A stretch of DNA of 64,000 nucleotides, taken from NCBI RefSeq assembly GCF_037076345.1, contig NZ_AP024702.1, forward strand, positions 4,898,001-4,962,000, in the 5' to 3' direction. Numbering within the stretch: the stretch's first letter is position 1; each line of letters opens with the position of its first letter. This document shows positions 52,350 through 61,104 of the stretch, one piece after another. Source of the stretch: Haloferula helveola (GTDB lineage Bacteria; Verrucomicrobiota; Verrucomicrobiia; Verrucomicrobiales; Akkermansiaceae). Position numbers and translations under genes: made by a program. Below the pieces are notes generated by a model. The model made no database searches, was not told the origin of the DNA, and saw only the letters and a program-made list of their open reading frames with translations.

Positions 52350-54131
52350 TCAGGGCGTGGGCCGGAGGCGGTAAAGACCGGCTCCGTGGAGCGGGATGGT
52401 CTGGCTGAACTCGCCCTCGAATTCGCCGATGATCTCGCGCTTCCAGAGATCGCGCACCATCACCTTGCCCTCGATTCCGATGTCCTTCAGTTGGACCGCC
52501 ACTTCGGTCTCGTCCTGAACTTGCTCACCACCCCGGTCGACAAGAACGCCAAAGACCACGGACCCCTTGTTGGTCACGACGCCCTTCGCGGTGAAGCGGT
52601 CGAAACCTTCGGGAAGATCGTAAACGATCATCGAGTTGGAGTGGGTGCCAATGCCCCCGACTTCCTGCCCGTCGACCATCAATGGCTGGTCCTCGCAGGT
52701 GCGGTTCACGCGGGGCTGTCCCCATCCGGAGTCCGCCTGGCTCCAGGTCAGTTCGGTCAGTTTGCGCTCGCCCGAAGGACCGCGAAGAACCGGATCGACC
52801 CACACGGCGTGGTCGAACTCGAAGCCGTCGCCGGCATCCTTCACATAGAGGACGAGCCTTTTGCCGTCCTTCAACGAAACCTCGACTTCTTGGGAACGTC
52901 CGAGGCCGGCGATCACCGGGCTGGCGTAGTCCGCATTGGCGAAATCCAGCTCCTCTCCCTTGCTCTGCGCGTTGAAGAGAGCGACGTATTTGTCTTCGCT
53001 CCCCACGGCGTCGGCCGTCCAGACGATCAGGTTCTTCTTGCGGTAGACCTGACGGTTGTTGGTGCTGTTCTGGTTGAGTTCCAGCATCTCGGGGTTGGTC
53101 AGCATCTCTTTCGTGAAGTCATCCAGCCTCGTCATGTCGCCACCGAAGATCAGGGGTGAGCGGGCGATGCTCCACAGCGACATCAGGGTGTACTGTTCGT
53201 CGCGGGTGAAGTGGGTCGGTCGGTCGAACTCGACGATTCCAATGGGGAGCATGTCGGCATCCGGGAAGTGCCCGGGTCCCCGGAACGGCGTCCATGCGTC
53301 GGTCCTCTCGAACATCGCGTAGAGCAATCCCCAGCGGTCCCAGAAGTCGTCGGTGATCCGCCACATGTTCGCGTGCGCCATGACGTGGGGGCCGGCGGTG
53401 ACCGGAGTCGCACCCGGAGAGAGGCTGAGCACGATCTTTCGGCCGGTTTTGGTGATCGCCTTGCGGATCGCCTCGATCTCGGCCCGCTGGACCTCGTCGT
53501 AAGGTCGCGAGATGTCATCGACCTTGACGAAGTCGACACCCCACGAGGCATAGAGAGCGAAGATCGAATCGTAGTAGGCCTGGCCGCCGGCCTTGGTCGC
53601 GTCGACACCGAACATGTCCGGATTCCACGGGCAGATGGAGTCGGTGTTGGCGATGTCGCGAGCCCGGAGGTCGGTTCCGAGCACCGGTGTGTTCGCTTCG
53701 ACCGCCTGCCGGGGGATGCCCCTCATGATGTGAATGCCGAACCGCAGCCCCTTCGAATGGACGAAGTCCGCCAGCGGCTTGAAACCCTTGCCGCCGGCGG
53801 CGGAGGGAAAGCGGTTCTCCGCAGGAATTAGGCGGCTGTGATCGTCCATCGCCAGCTCCGCGCCCGGCGTGTAGTAGTGACCTTTCGCATTCGGCTCGTA
53901 CCACTGGATGTCGACCGTCAGGATGTCGTAGCCGGAGGGCAGGAGGTGCTCGGCCATGGCGTCCGCCTGTTCGCGGATCTGGGCCTCGGTCACACTGGTG
54001 CCGAAAATGTCCCAGCTGTTCCAACCCAGCGGCGGCTTCTCGGCCCATTCATGGAAGTGGCCGGGTGATTCCGCAGGAGCTGCGGCGGCCAATAGGTTGA
54101 GGAAACTTAGGGAGAGAAGAAATCGGGTCAT
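52350..54131 (-). CDS. Secreted GH27 alpha-galactosidase with NPCBM domain
   Basis: The 593-residue protein has a signal peptide (FLLSLSFLNLLAAAAPA). The GH27 barrel begins with PPLGWNSWDIFG and contains GYDILTVDIQWYEP. The nucleophile region is DFVKVDDISRP with Asp205 the likely nucleophile. The acid/base region is WRITDDFWDRW, and SPLIFGGDM is conserved. An NPCBM-type domain follows the barrel (LTWSQADSGWGQPRVNRT to GVLVDRGGEQV). The remaining C-terminal beta domain is usual for GH27. It should release terminal alpha-galactose, or alpha-N-acetylgalactosamine or beta-arabinopyranose in some relatives. The start at 54131 is preferred for the signal peptide. Confidence 0.93.
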   Translation of the reverse strand: MTRFLLSLSFLNLLAAAAPAESPGHFHEWAEKPPLGWNSWDIFGTSVTEAQIREQADAMAEHLLPSGYDILTVDIQWYEPNAKGHYYTPGAELAMDDHSRLIPAENRFPSAAGGKGFKPLADFVHSKGLRFGIHIMRGIPRQAVEANTPVLGTDLRARDIANTDSICPWNPDMFGVDATKAGGQAYYDSIFALYASWGVDFVKVDDISRPYDEVQRAEIEAIRKAITKTGRKIVLSLSPGATPVTAGPHVMAHANMWRITDDFWDRWGLLYAMFERTDAWTPFRGPGHFPDADMLPIGIVEFDRPTHFTRDEQYTLMSLWSIARSPLIFGGDMTRLDDFTKEMLTNPEMLELNQNSTNNRQVYRKKNLIVWTADAVGSEDKYVALFNAQSKGEELDFANADYASPVIAGLGRSQEVEVSLKDGKRLVLYVKDAGDGFEFDHAVWVDPVLRGPSGERKLTELTWSQADSGWGQPRVNRTCEDQPLMVDGQEVGGIGTHSNSMIVYDLPEGFDRFTAKGVVTNKGSVVFGVLVDRGGEQVQDETEVAVQLKDIGIEGKVMVRDLWKREIIGEFEGEFSQTIPLHGAGLYRLRPTP

Positions 54132-54275
54132 CGGGTGGAGGTGTTGGGAATCACGGACGGGTTTGCCGGGGCATTCCAAGACTTGGATTTTACCGCCGGG
54201 CGCGCCCCGTAGAAACGGATTTTGGCCCGGAATCCCGACAGTTTCATGGAAAATGGGCGCAATCTTCGATGCGAA

Positions 54276-54305
54276 TGTCGGGTTTGCGGCCTGGACCGGG
54301 TTCTC
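54276..54305 (+). promoter_or_regulatory. Promoter-like bipartite element 4 (TGTCGGGTT ... GTTCTC)
   Basis: TGTCGGGTT at 54276-54284 and GTTCTC at 54300-54305 have the same 15-base spacing as the other three sites. It lies between the divergent GH27 and prepilin-like genes and points at the latter, whose start is 112 bases beyond. Confidence 0.6.
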
Positions 54306-54416
54306 ATGAGGTGAAGGGGATGAGATCCTCGAAACCCATCACCATCCGGTGATCTACCCATTTGGGCCAATCCCCAATTTGTGGTATTTTCTCATTACGC
54401 CAACCAACCCACTGAA

Positions 54417-55202
54417 ATGAAGCAAACCCATCGTCAAACCCGTCGCGGTTTCACTCTCATCGAACTGATGGTCGTGATCGTGATCGTCGCGGCCCTCGTC
54501 GCGATCTCTTTCGTCGTCGGCAAGCGGGCCATCCGTGCCTCGCGCACCGCCGCCGAGCTCAGCAATCTCCGCCAGGCGGCTCTTGCGGTGAGCGCCTACT
54601 CGACCGACATCGGATACTTCCCCGCAGGCTACAACTGGACCTCGGGCAAGTCGTGGGCCACGGCAACCTTGGAGTACACGCTCGGCGAGGGTGGTGGATC
54701 GATCCAGGGTGACACCTTCCGTTCTCCGGTCCTGAACGTGAAAGTGGATCCGGGTGCTGACTGGACCGTTACTCATTTCGGTGGTAATCCGTATGTTTTC
54801 GCCGACTCGGGTCCGCCGGACCGGAATACCGGAGAAGCGGCGCCGAAGTGGCGCGTTACCCAGAACCGCCTGATGCGCCCGGCCGAGCAGTTCCTTCTTT
54901 GCAGCATGCCGCCCGCGGGTGAGGACGCCCAGTACAAGTCCGCGCACGCCATCGCTTGGGCGATGCGCAACATGGCGGGAGGCGGTTTTCCGGCCGATGG
55001 TACGGTTCCAAAAAGCAACCGTAACCTTGCCCAGAAGCCTCTGAAGCTGCCCGACGGCCTAGCCGATGAGCAGCAGTACAATGACCTTCCCGACTTCTTC
55101 CGCTTCGGCGACGGCAAGGGGATGTTCGTCTTCGCCGACGGCCACGTGGAGCGGATGGCTCCGGGTGACCTGAAGCAGAAGCATTTGGCAATTTCTTACT
55201 GA
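54417..55202 (+). CDS. Prepilin-like protein with DGHVE C-terminus (second copy)
   Basis: The 261-residue protein has a type IV prepilin leader: basic KQTHRQTRRG, then FTLIELMVVIVIVAALVAISFVVG with Glu at +5. After the helix comes AELSNLRQAALAVSAYSTDIGYFPAGYN, and it ends with FVFADGHVERM. It resembles the gene at 24327 in layout and in both end signatures. No secretion or pilus gene is adjacent. It is a single-gene transcript: a promoter-like element lies upstream and a strong terminator directly downstream. Confidence 0.9.
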   Translation: MKQTHRQTRRGFTLIELMVVIVIVAALVAISFVVGKRAIRASRTAAELSNLRQAALAVSAYSTDIGYFPAGYNWTSGKSWATATLEYTLGEGGGSIQGDTFRSPVLNVKVDPGADWTVTHFGGNPYVFADSGPPDRNTGEAAPKWRVTQNRLMRPAEQFLLCSMPPAGEDAQYKSAHAIAWAMRNMAGGGFPADGTVPKSNRNLAQKPLKLPDGLADEQQYNDLPDFFRFGDGKGMFVFADGHVERMAPGDLKQKHLAISY

Positions 55203-55219
55203 TCGATGGGATCGTTACG

Positions 55220-55256
55220 AAGCGCTTGGGGTATTCATGGACCCCAAGCGCTTTTT
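55220..55256 (+). terminator. Intrinsic terminator after the prepilin-like gene
   Basis: AAGCGCTTGGGGT (55220-55232) and ACCCCAAGCGCTT (55241-55253) make a perfect 13-bp stem with an eight-base loop, followed by T5 at 55252-55256. It begins 17 bases after the stop codon. Confidence 0.93.
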
Positions 55257-55309
55257 CGTATCGTTCGGGACCGCCCTTCTGACATCCTGCTGCGATTCTA
55301 CCTGTCACG

Positions 55310-56332
55310 ATGAAACCTCCGCCTGTCTTCCCGTCTTTCCTGGTGGTCGCTTCGTTGCTTTCTTGTGCCGTCGCCTACGCGGCCGATTGGACCAATCCAA
55401 TCCTGCCGAAGCGTGCCGACCCACACGTTTTCCTGCACAGCGACGGCTACTACTACATGGCTGCGACCGTGCCGGAGTATGACCGCATCGAGCTGCGTCG
55501 CGCGAAAACCATCGGTGGGCTCTCGAAGGCATCGCCGGAGACCGTTTGGCGAAAGCACGACAAGGGAGCCATGGGGGCGCACATCTGGGCCCCGGAGATC
55601 CACCATATCGACGGTCGTTGGTATCTCTACTTCACCGCAGCTCCGGCCGAGCATGTCTGGGATATCCGTCCGCATGTGATGGAGTGCGCCGGTCCGAATC
55701 CACTGACCGGCAAGTGGATTGAGAAGGGGAAGATCAAGCTTGCGTGGGAGTCCTTCTCCCTCGATGCGACTACCTTCAGCTACAAGGGAACGCGCTACTA
55801 CGTCTGGACGCAGCGCGGCGCGCCGCCCTACGACGGTACGAACATCTACATCGCCAAGATGGACAGTCCGACCTCGATCACCGGAGAGCCGGTGATGCTC
55901 ACCCATCCCGAATATGATTGGGAGAATCGCGGGCATCGGGTGAACGAAGGGCCTGCCGTGTTGATCCGCCACGGCAAGGTCTTCATGACCTACTCGGCCA
56001 GCGCTACGGATGCGAACTACTGCCTGGGCATGCTGACCGCCGATGCGGATGCCGACCTGCTCGATCCGAAGTCATGGAGCAAGTCACGGAAGCCCGTGCT
56101 CAAGACGAGTCGGGAGAACAGCCAGTTCGGCACCGGGCACAACTGTTTCACCACGACGCCCGACGGCAAGACGGACATCATTTTCTACCACGCCCGCAGC
56201 TACGAGCACATCGACGGTGAGCCGCTCTACAACCACGACCGCGCCACGCGGGCCCAGTTGGTCAAGTGGGCCGCGGATGGCACGCCGGTGTTCGGAGAAC
56301 CGGTTCCGGACGGACCCTACGAACTGCCGTAG
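55310..56332 (+). CDS. Secreted GH43 glycoside hydrolase (arabinofuranosidase/xylosidase family)
   Basis: The 340-residue protein has a signal peptide (FLVVASLLSCAVAYAA). It is a minimal GH43 five-bladed propeller with the full catalytic triad: base Asp37 in RADPHVF, modulator Asp152 in SLDATTF and acid Glu213 in VNEGPAV. HIWAPEIHHIDGRWYLYFTA is also typical. It probably removes arabinofuranose from side chains, in line with the nearby GH51 and arabinose operon, though xylosidase activity is possible. No ribosome-binding site is obvious. The stop codon TAG is the loop of a perfect 8-bp inverted repeat. Confidence 0.93.
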   Translation: MKPPPVFPSFLVVASLLSCAVAYAADWTNPILPKRADPHVFLHSDGYYYMAATVPEYDRIELRRAKTIGGLSKASPETVWRKHDKGAMGAHIWAPEIHHIDGRWYLYFTAAPAEHVWDIRPHVMECAGPNPLTGKWIEKGKIKLAWESFSLDATTFSYKGTRYYVWTQRGAPPYDGTNIYIAKMDSPTSITGEPVMLTHPEYDWENRGHRVNEGPAVLIRHGKVFMTYSASATDANYCLGMLTADADADLLDPKSWSKSRKPVLKTSRENSQFGTGHNCFTTTPDGKTDIIFYHARSYEHIDGEPLYNHDRATRAQLVKWAADGTPVFGEPVPDGPYELP

Positions 56333-56340
56333 CGGCAGTT
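56322..56340. repeat. Inverted repeat centred on the GH43 stop codon
   Basis: AACTGCCG (56322-56329) and CGGCAGTT (56333-56340) are perfectly complementary and enclose TAG, the stop codon. The structure directly abuts the 76-bp repeat and may be part of the same insertion. Confidence 0.7.
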
Positions 56341-56416
56341 GGAGAGGACGGCCTTTTAAGCCGCTGCATCTCTCGTATCGATTCCCAGCGATGAGCGGAT
56401 TGAAAAGCCGCTCTCC
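56341..56416. repeat. 76-bp palindromic repeat, copy 2
   Basis: The element starts GGAGAG and ends AAAAGCCGCTCTCC. Like copy 1 (52224-52299) it is 76 bases long, has GCCGCTGCA near the left end and closes with AAAGCCGCTCTCC, but the middle differs. It begins eight bases after the GH43 stop and lies between two convergent GH43-family genes. Confidence 0.72.
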
Positions 56417-56442
56417 TGATTCGGGAAGAATCTGCAACCGCC

Positions 56443-58560
56443 CTACTTCCGGGTCACTCCGGAATGGGTCGGCGTCACCTGGCGGATGTAGCCGTTCTCG
56501 TCGAACTCCATCCGGTCGATGCAGATCTCACGGTGGAAGCCGGCGCGGTCGCCCATCTCGATCCCGTGGGGGTAGGTGAAGCGGTGGTAAACGAGATAGT
56601 GCTCGTCGGTTCCGGGGACGGAGATGCTGGAGTTGTGCCCCGTGCCGAAGATGCCTTCATCATCGTGGCGGGCGATCACGAGGTTGTTCTCCGGGATTTC
56701 CAGCGGTCCTAGCGGGGTCTTCGCCATCGCGTAACGCACCCGGTAGTTCGGGCTCCGGGTGTCGTCCTCCGACCACAGGAAGTAGTAGGTGCCCTTGCGA
56801 TAGAAGATGTGAATTCCCTCACGGAAAGTCTCATCCGGCGTGAGCACCTTCACGGTCCGGCGGTTCACGCTCGCCATGTCGGCGCTGAGTTCGCCCGCGG
56901 CGAGATACCCGTTTCCCCAGTAGAGATAGCATTTGCCGGACTCCGGGTCCTCGAAGACGTCCGGATCGATCTCCTGGCCGCCGGTGACACCGCGGGGCTT
57001 GAAGTCGACGATCGGTTTTCCGAGATCACGGAAGGGGCCGGTCGGTTCGTCGGAGGCGGCCACGCCGATCTTCTGGGCTGCCGTGAAGTAGTAGAAGTAG
57101 CGATACTTGCCGTTGATCTTGCGCTCGATCATGCACGGAGCCCAGGCGTTGCGGTCGGCCCACTTCACGTCCTTCCCGAGGTCGAGGATGACTCCCTCGT
57201 CGGTCCAGTTAACAAGGTCGGGCGACGAGAAGGCCTTGAAGTAGGTGCCGGACCAGCCGTCGTAGCCGTCGCTGGTGGGGTAGATGAAGAACTTCTTCTC
57301 CTTCTCGGACCAGATGGTGTCGGGATCGGCGAAGTAGCCATTGAGCACCGGGTTGTGATTCTCGACGGCCGAAACCTCGAGGGTGCGGTCGGCGCCGATA
57401 TGGTAGACAACCGGTCCTTTGGAAAAGTCCTGGGGGCCCTTCGGCTTGATCTCGGCTCCGGAGTTCGTCGTGAGTTGTGGATCGAATGCCTTCAGGTCGG
57501 TGCCGGGCATCACGGGCAGCTCAACGGTTCCGGCTGCCGTGTCGACGACGATGTTCCGGGTCTTCACCTGAGGTGAATCGGAGCCAATCTCGAATTTGCC
57601 CCACTTTCCGATCAAGGAAGCCATCTCCTCTTTCGTTACCGGCAGGACCGATCCGTGGCGGACGGGATGGAAGGGGAACTTCATGGCATCGCGTTCGACA
57701 AATTCGCCGCCGGCGAGGTCGTCGGTGACGTATGGCTGGTAGCCACGGCCGGTGGCATACCAATCGAGAAGCAGGCACCACTTGCCGTCCTCGCCGGGCT
57801 TGTTCGATTTGAGGCGGAAGCACGCGGGGCCCTCGTAACCGGTAAGCCGCCCCAGGGAGAAGTCGGGCATGTCTTCCCAACCCGTCATCAGGTTCTTGCT
57901 CTTCTCAAGGGTGATCGCCTTATGCTTCTCGTCCTTGGTGAAGCGGTAGTAGGTCCCCTGATCGCGGACGATGGTCGTGTCGATCACGGTGGTCGGCTTC
58001 TCGATATAGACGAAGGGCTTGCCGAAGGTGCGGAAGTCCTTGGTGTGCGCGGCCCAGATTCGTTGCTTGCCGAAGTCGTCGTCCGAAGTCGTGGACGCCC
58101 AGAACACCATGTACTCGCCACGTTGTTCGTCGTAGATCGCCTCCGGCGCCCAGGTGCATCCGGCGGTGTCGGGCGCGACCTTGACCAGGCGCGGTTCGGA
58201 CCAGTCGAGCAGGTTCTTTGATTCCCAGACGACCAGTGACTTGCTGCCGCCACGGACCGCGCGGCCCCAGTCATGTTTGGTCAGGTTGATCGAAAGGTCG
58301 GTCGCGATCAGGAAGAACTTCGAGCGGTCCGGTGACGGCAGGATGTAGGGATCCCGGACTCCTTTTTCGCCGACGTGGCTGACGAGGACGGGTTCGCCGT
58401 GGTTCAGTTGCTGCCAGTCCAGGCCGTCCTCACTGACCATGAAGTGGATCTGCTCGCTCATCGGCGTGGCTTCACCACGGAAGGTGAGGAACAGGTAGCC
58501 TCCGTCCTGGGCGAGGGCGGAGAGGGTCGTGAGGGCAAGTGAGGCGATGAGGGTTTTCAC
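56443..58560 (-). CDS. Secreted protein with two complete GH43 domains
   Basis: The 705-residue protein starts at GTG with a signal peptide (TLIASLALTTLSALAQ). Domain 1 (about 20-310) has the triad Asp70 in VRDPYIL, Asp194 in VIDTTIV and Glu243 in GYEGPAC. Domain 2 (about 400-700) has Asp412 in FADPDTIW, Asp532 in EIDPDVF and Glu581 in REGIHIFY. Both sets look intact, so this is a two-enzyme fusion, perhaps with different arabinoside or xyloside specificities. A short beta linker lies between. It is the last gene of the arabinose operon, 64 bases after the sodium symporter, which supports arabinose release. ACCCATC precedes the GTG. Confidence 0.9.
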   Translation of the reverse strand: MKTLIASLALTTLSALAQDGGYLFLTFRGEATPMSEQIHFMVSEDGLDWQQLNHGEPVLVSHVGEKGVRDPYILPSPDRSKFFLIATDLSINLTKHDWGRAVRGGSKSLVVWESKNLLDWSEPRLVKVAPDTAGCTWAPEAIYDEQRGEYMVFWASTTSDDDFGKQRIWAAHTKDFRTFGKPFVYIEKPTTVIDTTIVRDQGTYYRFTKDEKHKAITLEKSKNLMTGWEDMPDFSLGRLTGYEGPACFRLKSNKPGEDGKWCLLLDWYATGRGYQPYVTDDLAGGEFVERDAMKFPFHPVRHGSVLPVTKEEMASLIGKWGKFEIGSDSPQVKTRNIVVDTAAGTVELPVMPGTDLKAFDPQLTTNSGAEIKPKGPQDFSKGPVVYHIGADRTLEVSAVENHNPVLNGYFADPDTIWSEKEKKFFIYPTSDGYDGWSGTYFKAFSSPDLVNWTDEGVILDLGKDVKWADRNAWAPCMIERKINGKYRYFYYFTAAQKIGVAASDEPTGPFRDLGKPIVDFKPRGVTGGQEIDPDVFEDPESGKCYLYWGNGYLAAGELSADMASVNRRTVKVLTPDETFREGIHIFYRKGTYYFLWSEDDTRSPNYRVRYAMAKTPLGPLEIPENNLVIARHDDEGIFGTGHNSSISVPGTDEHYLVYHRFTYPHGIEMGDRAGFHREICIDRMEFDENGYIRQVTPTHSGVTRK

Positions 58561-58624
58561 GATGGGTCGAAAGGATGCGGGACCGGCGCGGGCAATCGCC
58601 GGTCCCGTGAGTTTACGAGAGCTA

Positions 58625-60349
58625 TCAGCTCAGCCAGAAGCTGAAGTAGAGATAGCCGACGAGGATGATGAGGATCACTGCGGCAGTGCCGAGATAGTCG
58701 CTGAGGCCGATGGAGTCCTTCCACGTTTTCTTCGCCTCGGGGCTCAGGGTCGACATGGTGAGGTTCTTCAGTTTCTCCTCGGACGGAGGAGGGGTTGCGA
58801 GGGAAACCCCGACAATCACCAGCACGCTCAGCAGGGTGAGCCATCCGCAGGCGTAGTAGCCGTTGTAGTCACCGATCTTGAACAGCAGGGTTCCTTCTTC
58901 AAGTGTGCCTGACTTCGAAAGCGTCTGGACGGTGAGCTTGAACATCCCGGCGATGAAGCCGGTGAGCAGCCCTACGAAGGCACCCGAAGCGTTCACTCGC
59001 TTGACGAACAGGCCGAGGATGAAGACCGCGAAAATCGGCGGTGCGAGGAATCCCTGGAAGTTCTGGAGGTAGTCGTAGAGCCCCTTGCTCTTCTCCGAGA
59101 TCACCTTCATGACCGGAATCCAGATCAGGCCGAAGCCGACGACGACGATGGTCGCGATCCGACCGACGCGGACCAGCTTGGTCTCGCTCTGGCCGGGGCG
59201 GAGCTTGTCGTAGATGTCGACCGTGAACAGGGTCGCGCAGGAGTTAAACAGCGAGGCGAGCGAGGACATCAGGGCCGACATCAGGCCGGCCACCACGAGA
59301 CCGCGAAGTCCGAGCGGAAGCAGCGAGGCGACCATGGTCGGGAAGATCGTGTCGCCGGCGAGGTTGCCTTCGCCGTCGGTCGGAATCACGATGGCTCCCT
59401 TCTGGTGAAGCGCCCATCCGATCATGCCGGGGACGAGGAAGATGAAGACCGGGAAGATCTTGAGCGCGCCGCCCCAGATCGCACCGCGTCGGGCGTTCTT
59501 GAGGTCCTTCGAGGCGAGCGTGCGCTGGACGATGTATTGGTCAGTACACCAGTACCACACACCGATGATGACCGAGGCGATCATTACGCCGAGCCACGGG
59601 AAGTTGAGGTCGCTGAGCGGACGCCACAGGGCGAAGGCTTCGGCGTTGGGCTTGGCGGTGGCGACGAGTTCGGACCAGCCGCCGAGTTTGCCGAGGCCGA
59701 ACAGCGTGATGAAGGCCGAGCCGACCAGCAGCACCGCGGTCTGCGCGACCTCGGTGTAGATGACGGCTCGGAGGCCGCCAAAGATCGTGTAGATCCCGGT
59801 CAGTATTACGGTAGTGAAGGCGCCGACCCAGAACGCGTTCTCGGCCCACTGTTCGGGCGGCCCGAACTGGAAGGTGTCGGGCAGCAGCGTCTGGAAGACA
59901 ATCGCACCGGCGTAAACCGTCACCGACACCTTGGTGAAGATGTAGGCGATCAGGGAAACGATCGAGAGCACCCAGCGGGAGCGGGCGTCGAAGCGCTTCT
60001 CGAGGAACTCGGGCATCGTGAAGACACCGGAGCTGTAGTAGAAGGGCACGAAGAACCAGGCGAGCAGCAGCAGCACCCAGCCCTGCATCTCCCAGTGAGC
60101 CTGGGCGAGGCCGTTGTTGGCGCCGGAGCCGGCGAGTCCGACGATGTGTTCGGAGCCGATGTTCGATGCGAAGATCGAGCAACCGACGACGAACCATCCG
60201 GCATGCCGTCCCGCGAGGAAGTAGTCGGCCGTGCTCTTCTGCTGCTTGGACGACCAGTAGACGATGCCGACCAGCAGGCAGAAATACAGCCCGATGACCG
60301 TCCAATCGATACCGGACAGCTGGGGCAGGGTTGAGGCGATGTAGTGCAT
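58625..60349 (-). CDS. Sodium:solute symporter (SSS/SGLT family), probable arabinose transporter
   Basis: The 574-residue membrane protein has about 14 helices. SSS family motifs are present: DYFLAGRHAGWFVVGCSIFASNIGSEHIVGLAGSGANNG, YTIFGGLRAVIYTEVAQ and GLRGLVVAGLMSALMSSLASLFNSCATLFTVDIY. The N-terminal pattern is that of SGLT-type sugar transporters. Its place between araD and an arabinosidase-like gene suggests arabinose or another pentose as substrate; that is inference. It starts 19 bases after araD with CAACCC before the ATG. Confidence 0.93.
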   Translation of the reverse strand: MHYIASTLPQLSGIDWTVIGLYFCLLVGIVYWSSKQQKSTADYFLAGRHAGWFVVGCSIFASNIGSEHIVGLAGSGANNGLAQAHWEMQGWVLLLLAWFFVPFYYSSGVFTMPEFLEKRFDARSRWVLSIVSLIAYIFTKVSVTVYAGAIVFQTLLPDTFQFGPPEQWAENAFWVGAFTTVILTGIYTIFGGLRAVIYTEVAQTAVLLVGSAFITLFGLGKLGGWSELVATAKPNAEAFALWRPLSDLNFPWLGVMIASVIIGVWYWCTDQYIVQRTLASKDLKNARRGAIWGGALKIFPVFIFLVPGMIGWALHQKGAIVIPTDGEGNLAGDTIFPTMVASLLPLGLRGLVVAGLMSALMSSLASLFNSCATLFTVDIYDKLRPGQSETKLVRVGRIATIVVVGFGLIWIPVMKVISEKSKGLYDYLQNFQGFLAPPIFAVFILGLFVKRVNASGAFVGLLTGFIAGMFKLTVQTLSKSGTLEEGTLLFKIGDYNGYYACGWLTLLSVLVIVGVSLATPPPSEEKLKNLTMSTLSPEAKKTWKDSIGLSDYLGTAAVILIILVGYLYFSFWLS

Positions 60350-60368
60350 GGGTTGTGTGGGTTTGGGG

Positions 60369-61085
60369 TCAGGATTGAGAGGTTTTCGGCTGTCCGTAGT
60401 AGGCGCCGGGTCCGTGCTTGCGGAAGAAGTGCTTGTTCAGGAGATGCTCGGGGGCTTGTGGTGCGGAGGGGTTCACCGCGAGGGTCTTGATGGCCATGTC
60501 GGCCACGATTTCGAGAGCTTGCGCGGTTTCGACGGCCTTGGCTCCGCTCGGTCCCCAGGCGAAGGGGCCGTGGTTGCGGACGAGGACGGCGGGCACGTTC
60601 AGCGGATCGATTTCGGCGGCCTTGAAGCGCTCGACGATGACCTGGCCGGTTTCCCATTCGTAGTCGCCCCCGACTTCCTCCGGAGTCATGCCGCGCGTGA
60701 CCGGCACCGGACCGTGGAAGTAGTCGCAGTGGGTGGTGCCGAAGCACGGCAGGTCCACACCGGCCTGTGCGAAGGCGACCGCCGAGCGCGAGTGGGTGTG
60801 AACGACCGAACGGATGCCGGGGAAGTTCAGGAACAGGCAGCGGTGGGTCGGCGTGTCCGACGACGGGCGCAGGTCGCCTTCGACCGTGTTGCCGTCGAAA
60901 TCGAGGATCACCATGTCGGCGGCGGTCAGCTCGGTGTAATCGACGCCGCTCGGCTTGATGGCGAAGACCCGCCGTTCCGGATCGGCCACCGAGACATTCC
61001 CGAAGGTGAGGTCGACGAGACCCGTCTTCGGCAAGGCCAGGTTGGCGGCGAGGCACTCCTCGCGGATGGCGTTGTAGTCGGACAT
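60369..61085 (-). CDS. araD: L-ribulose-5-phosphate 4-epimerase
   Basis: The 238-residue class II aldolase-fold enzyme has the zinc ligands His96 and His98 in VVHTHSRSAVAFAQAG, a third His in VLVRNHGPFAWG, Asp77 in SSDTPTH and the phosphate site VDLTFGNVS. It converts L-ribulose 5-phosphate to D-xylulose 5-phosphate, the last committed step of arabinose use. It is 19 bases downstream of the mutarotase gene and follows araB and araA in order. Confidence 0.96.
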   Translation of the reverse strand: MSDYNAIREECLAANLALPKTGLVDLTFGNVSVADPERRVFAIKPSGVDYTELTAADMVILDFDGNTVEGDLRPSSDTPTHRCLFLNFPGIRSVVHTHSRSAVAFAQAGVDLPCFGTTHCDYFHGPVPVTRGMTPEEVGGDYEWETGQVIVERFKAAEIDPLNVPAVLVRNHGPFAWGPSGAKAVETAQALEIVADMAIKTLAVNPSAPQAPEHLLNKHFFRKHGPGAYYGQPKTSQS

Positions 61086-61104
61086 GGCTGGGTGAAGTCG
61101 ACGG

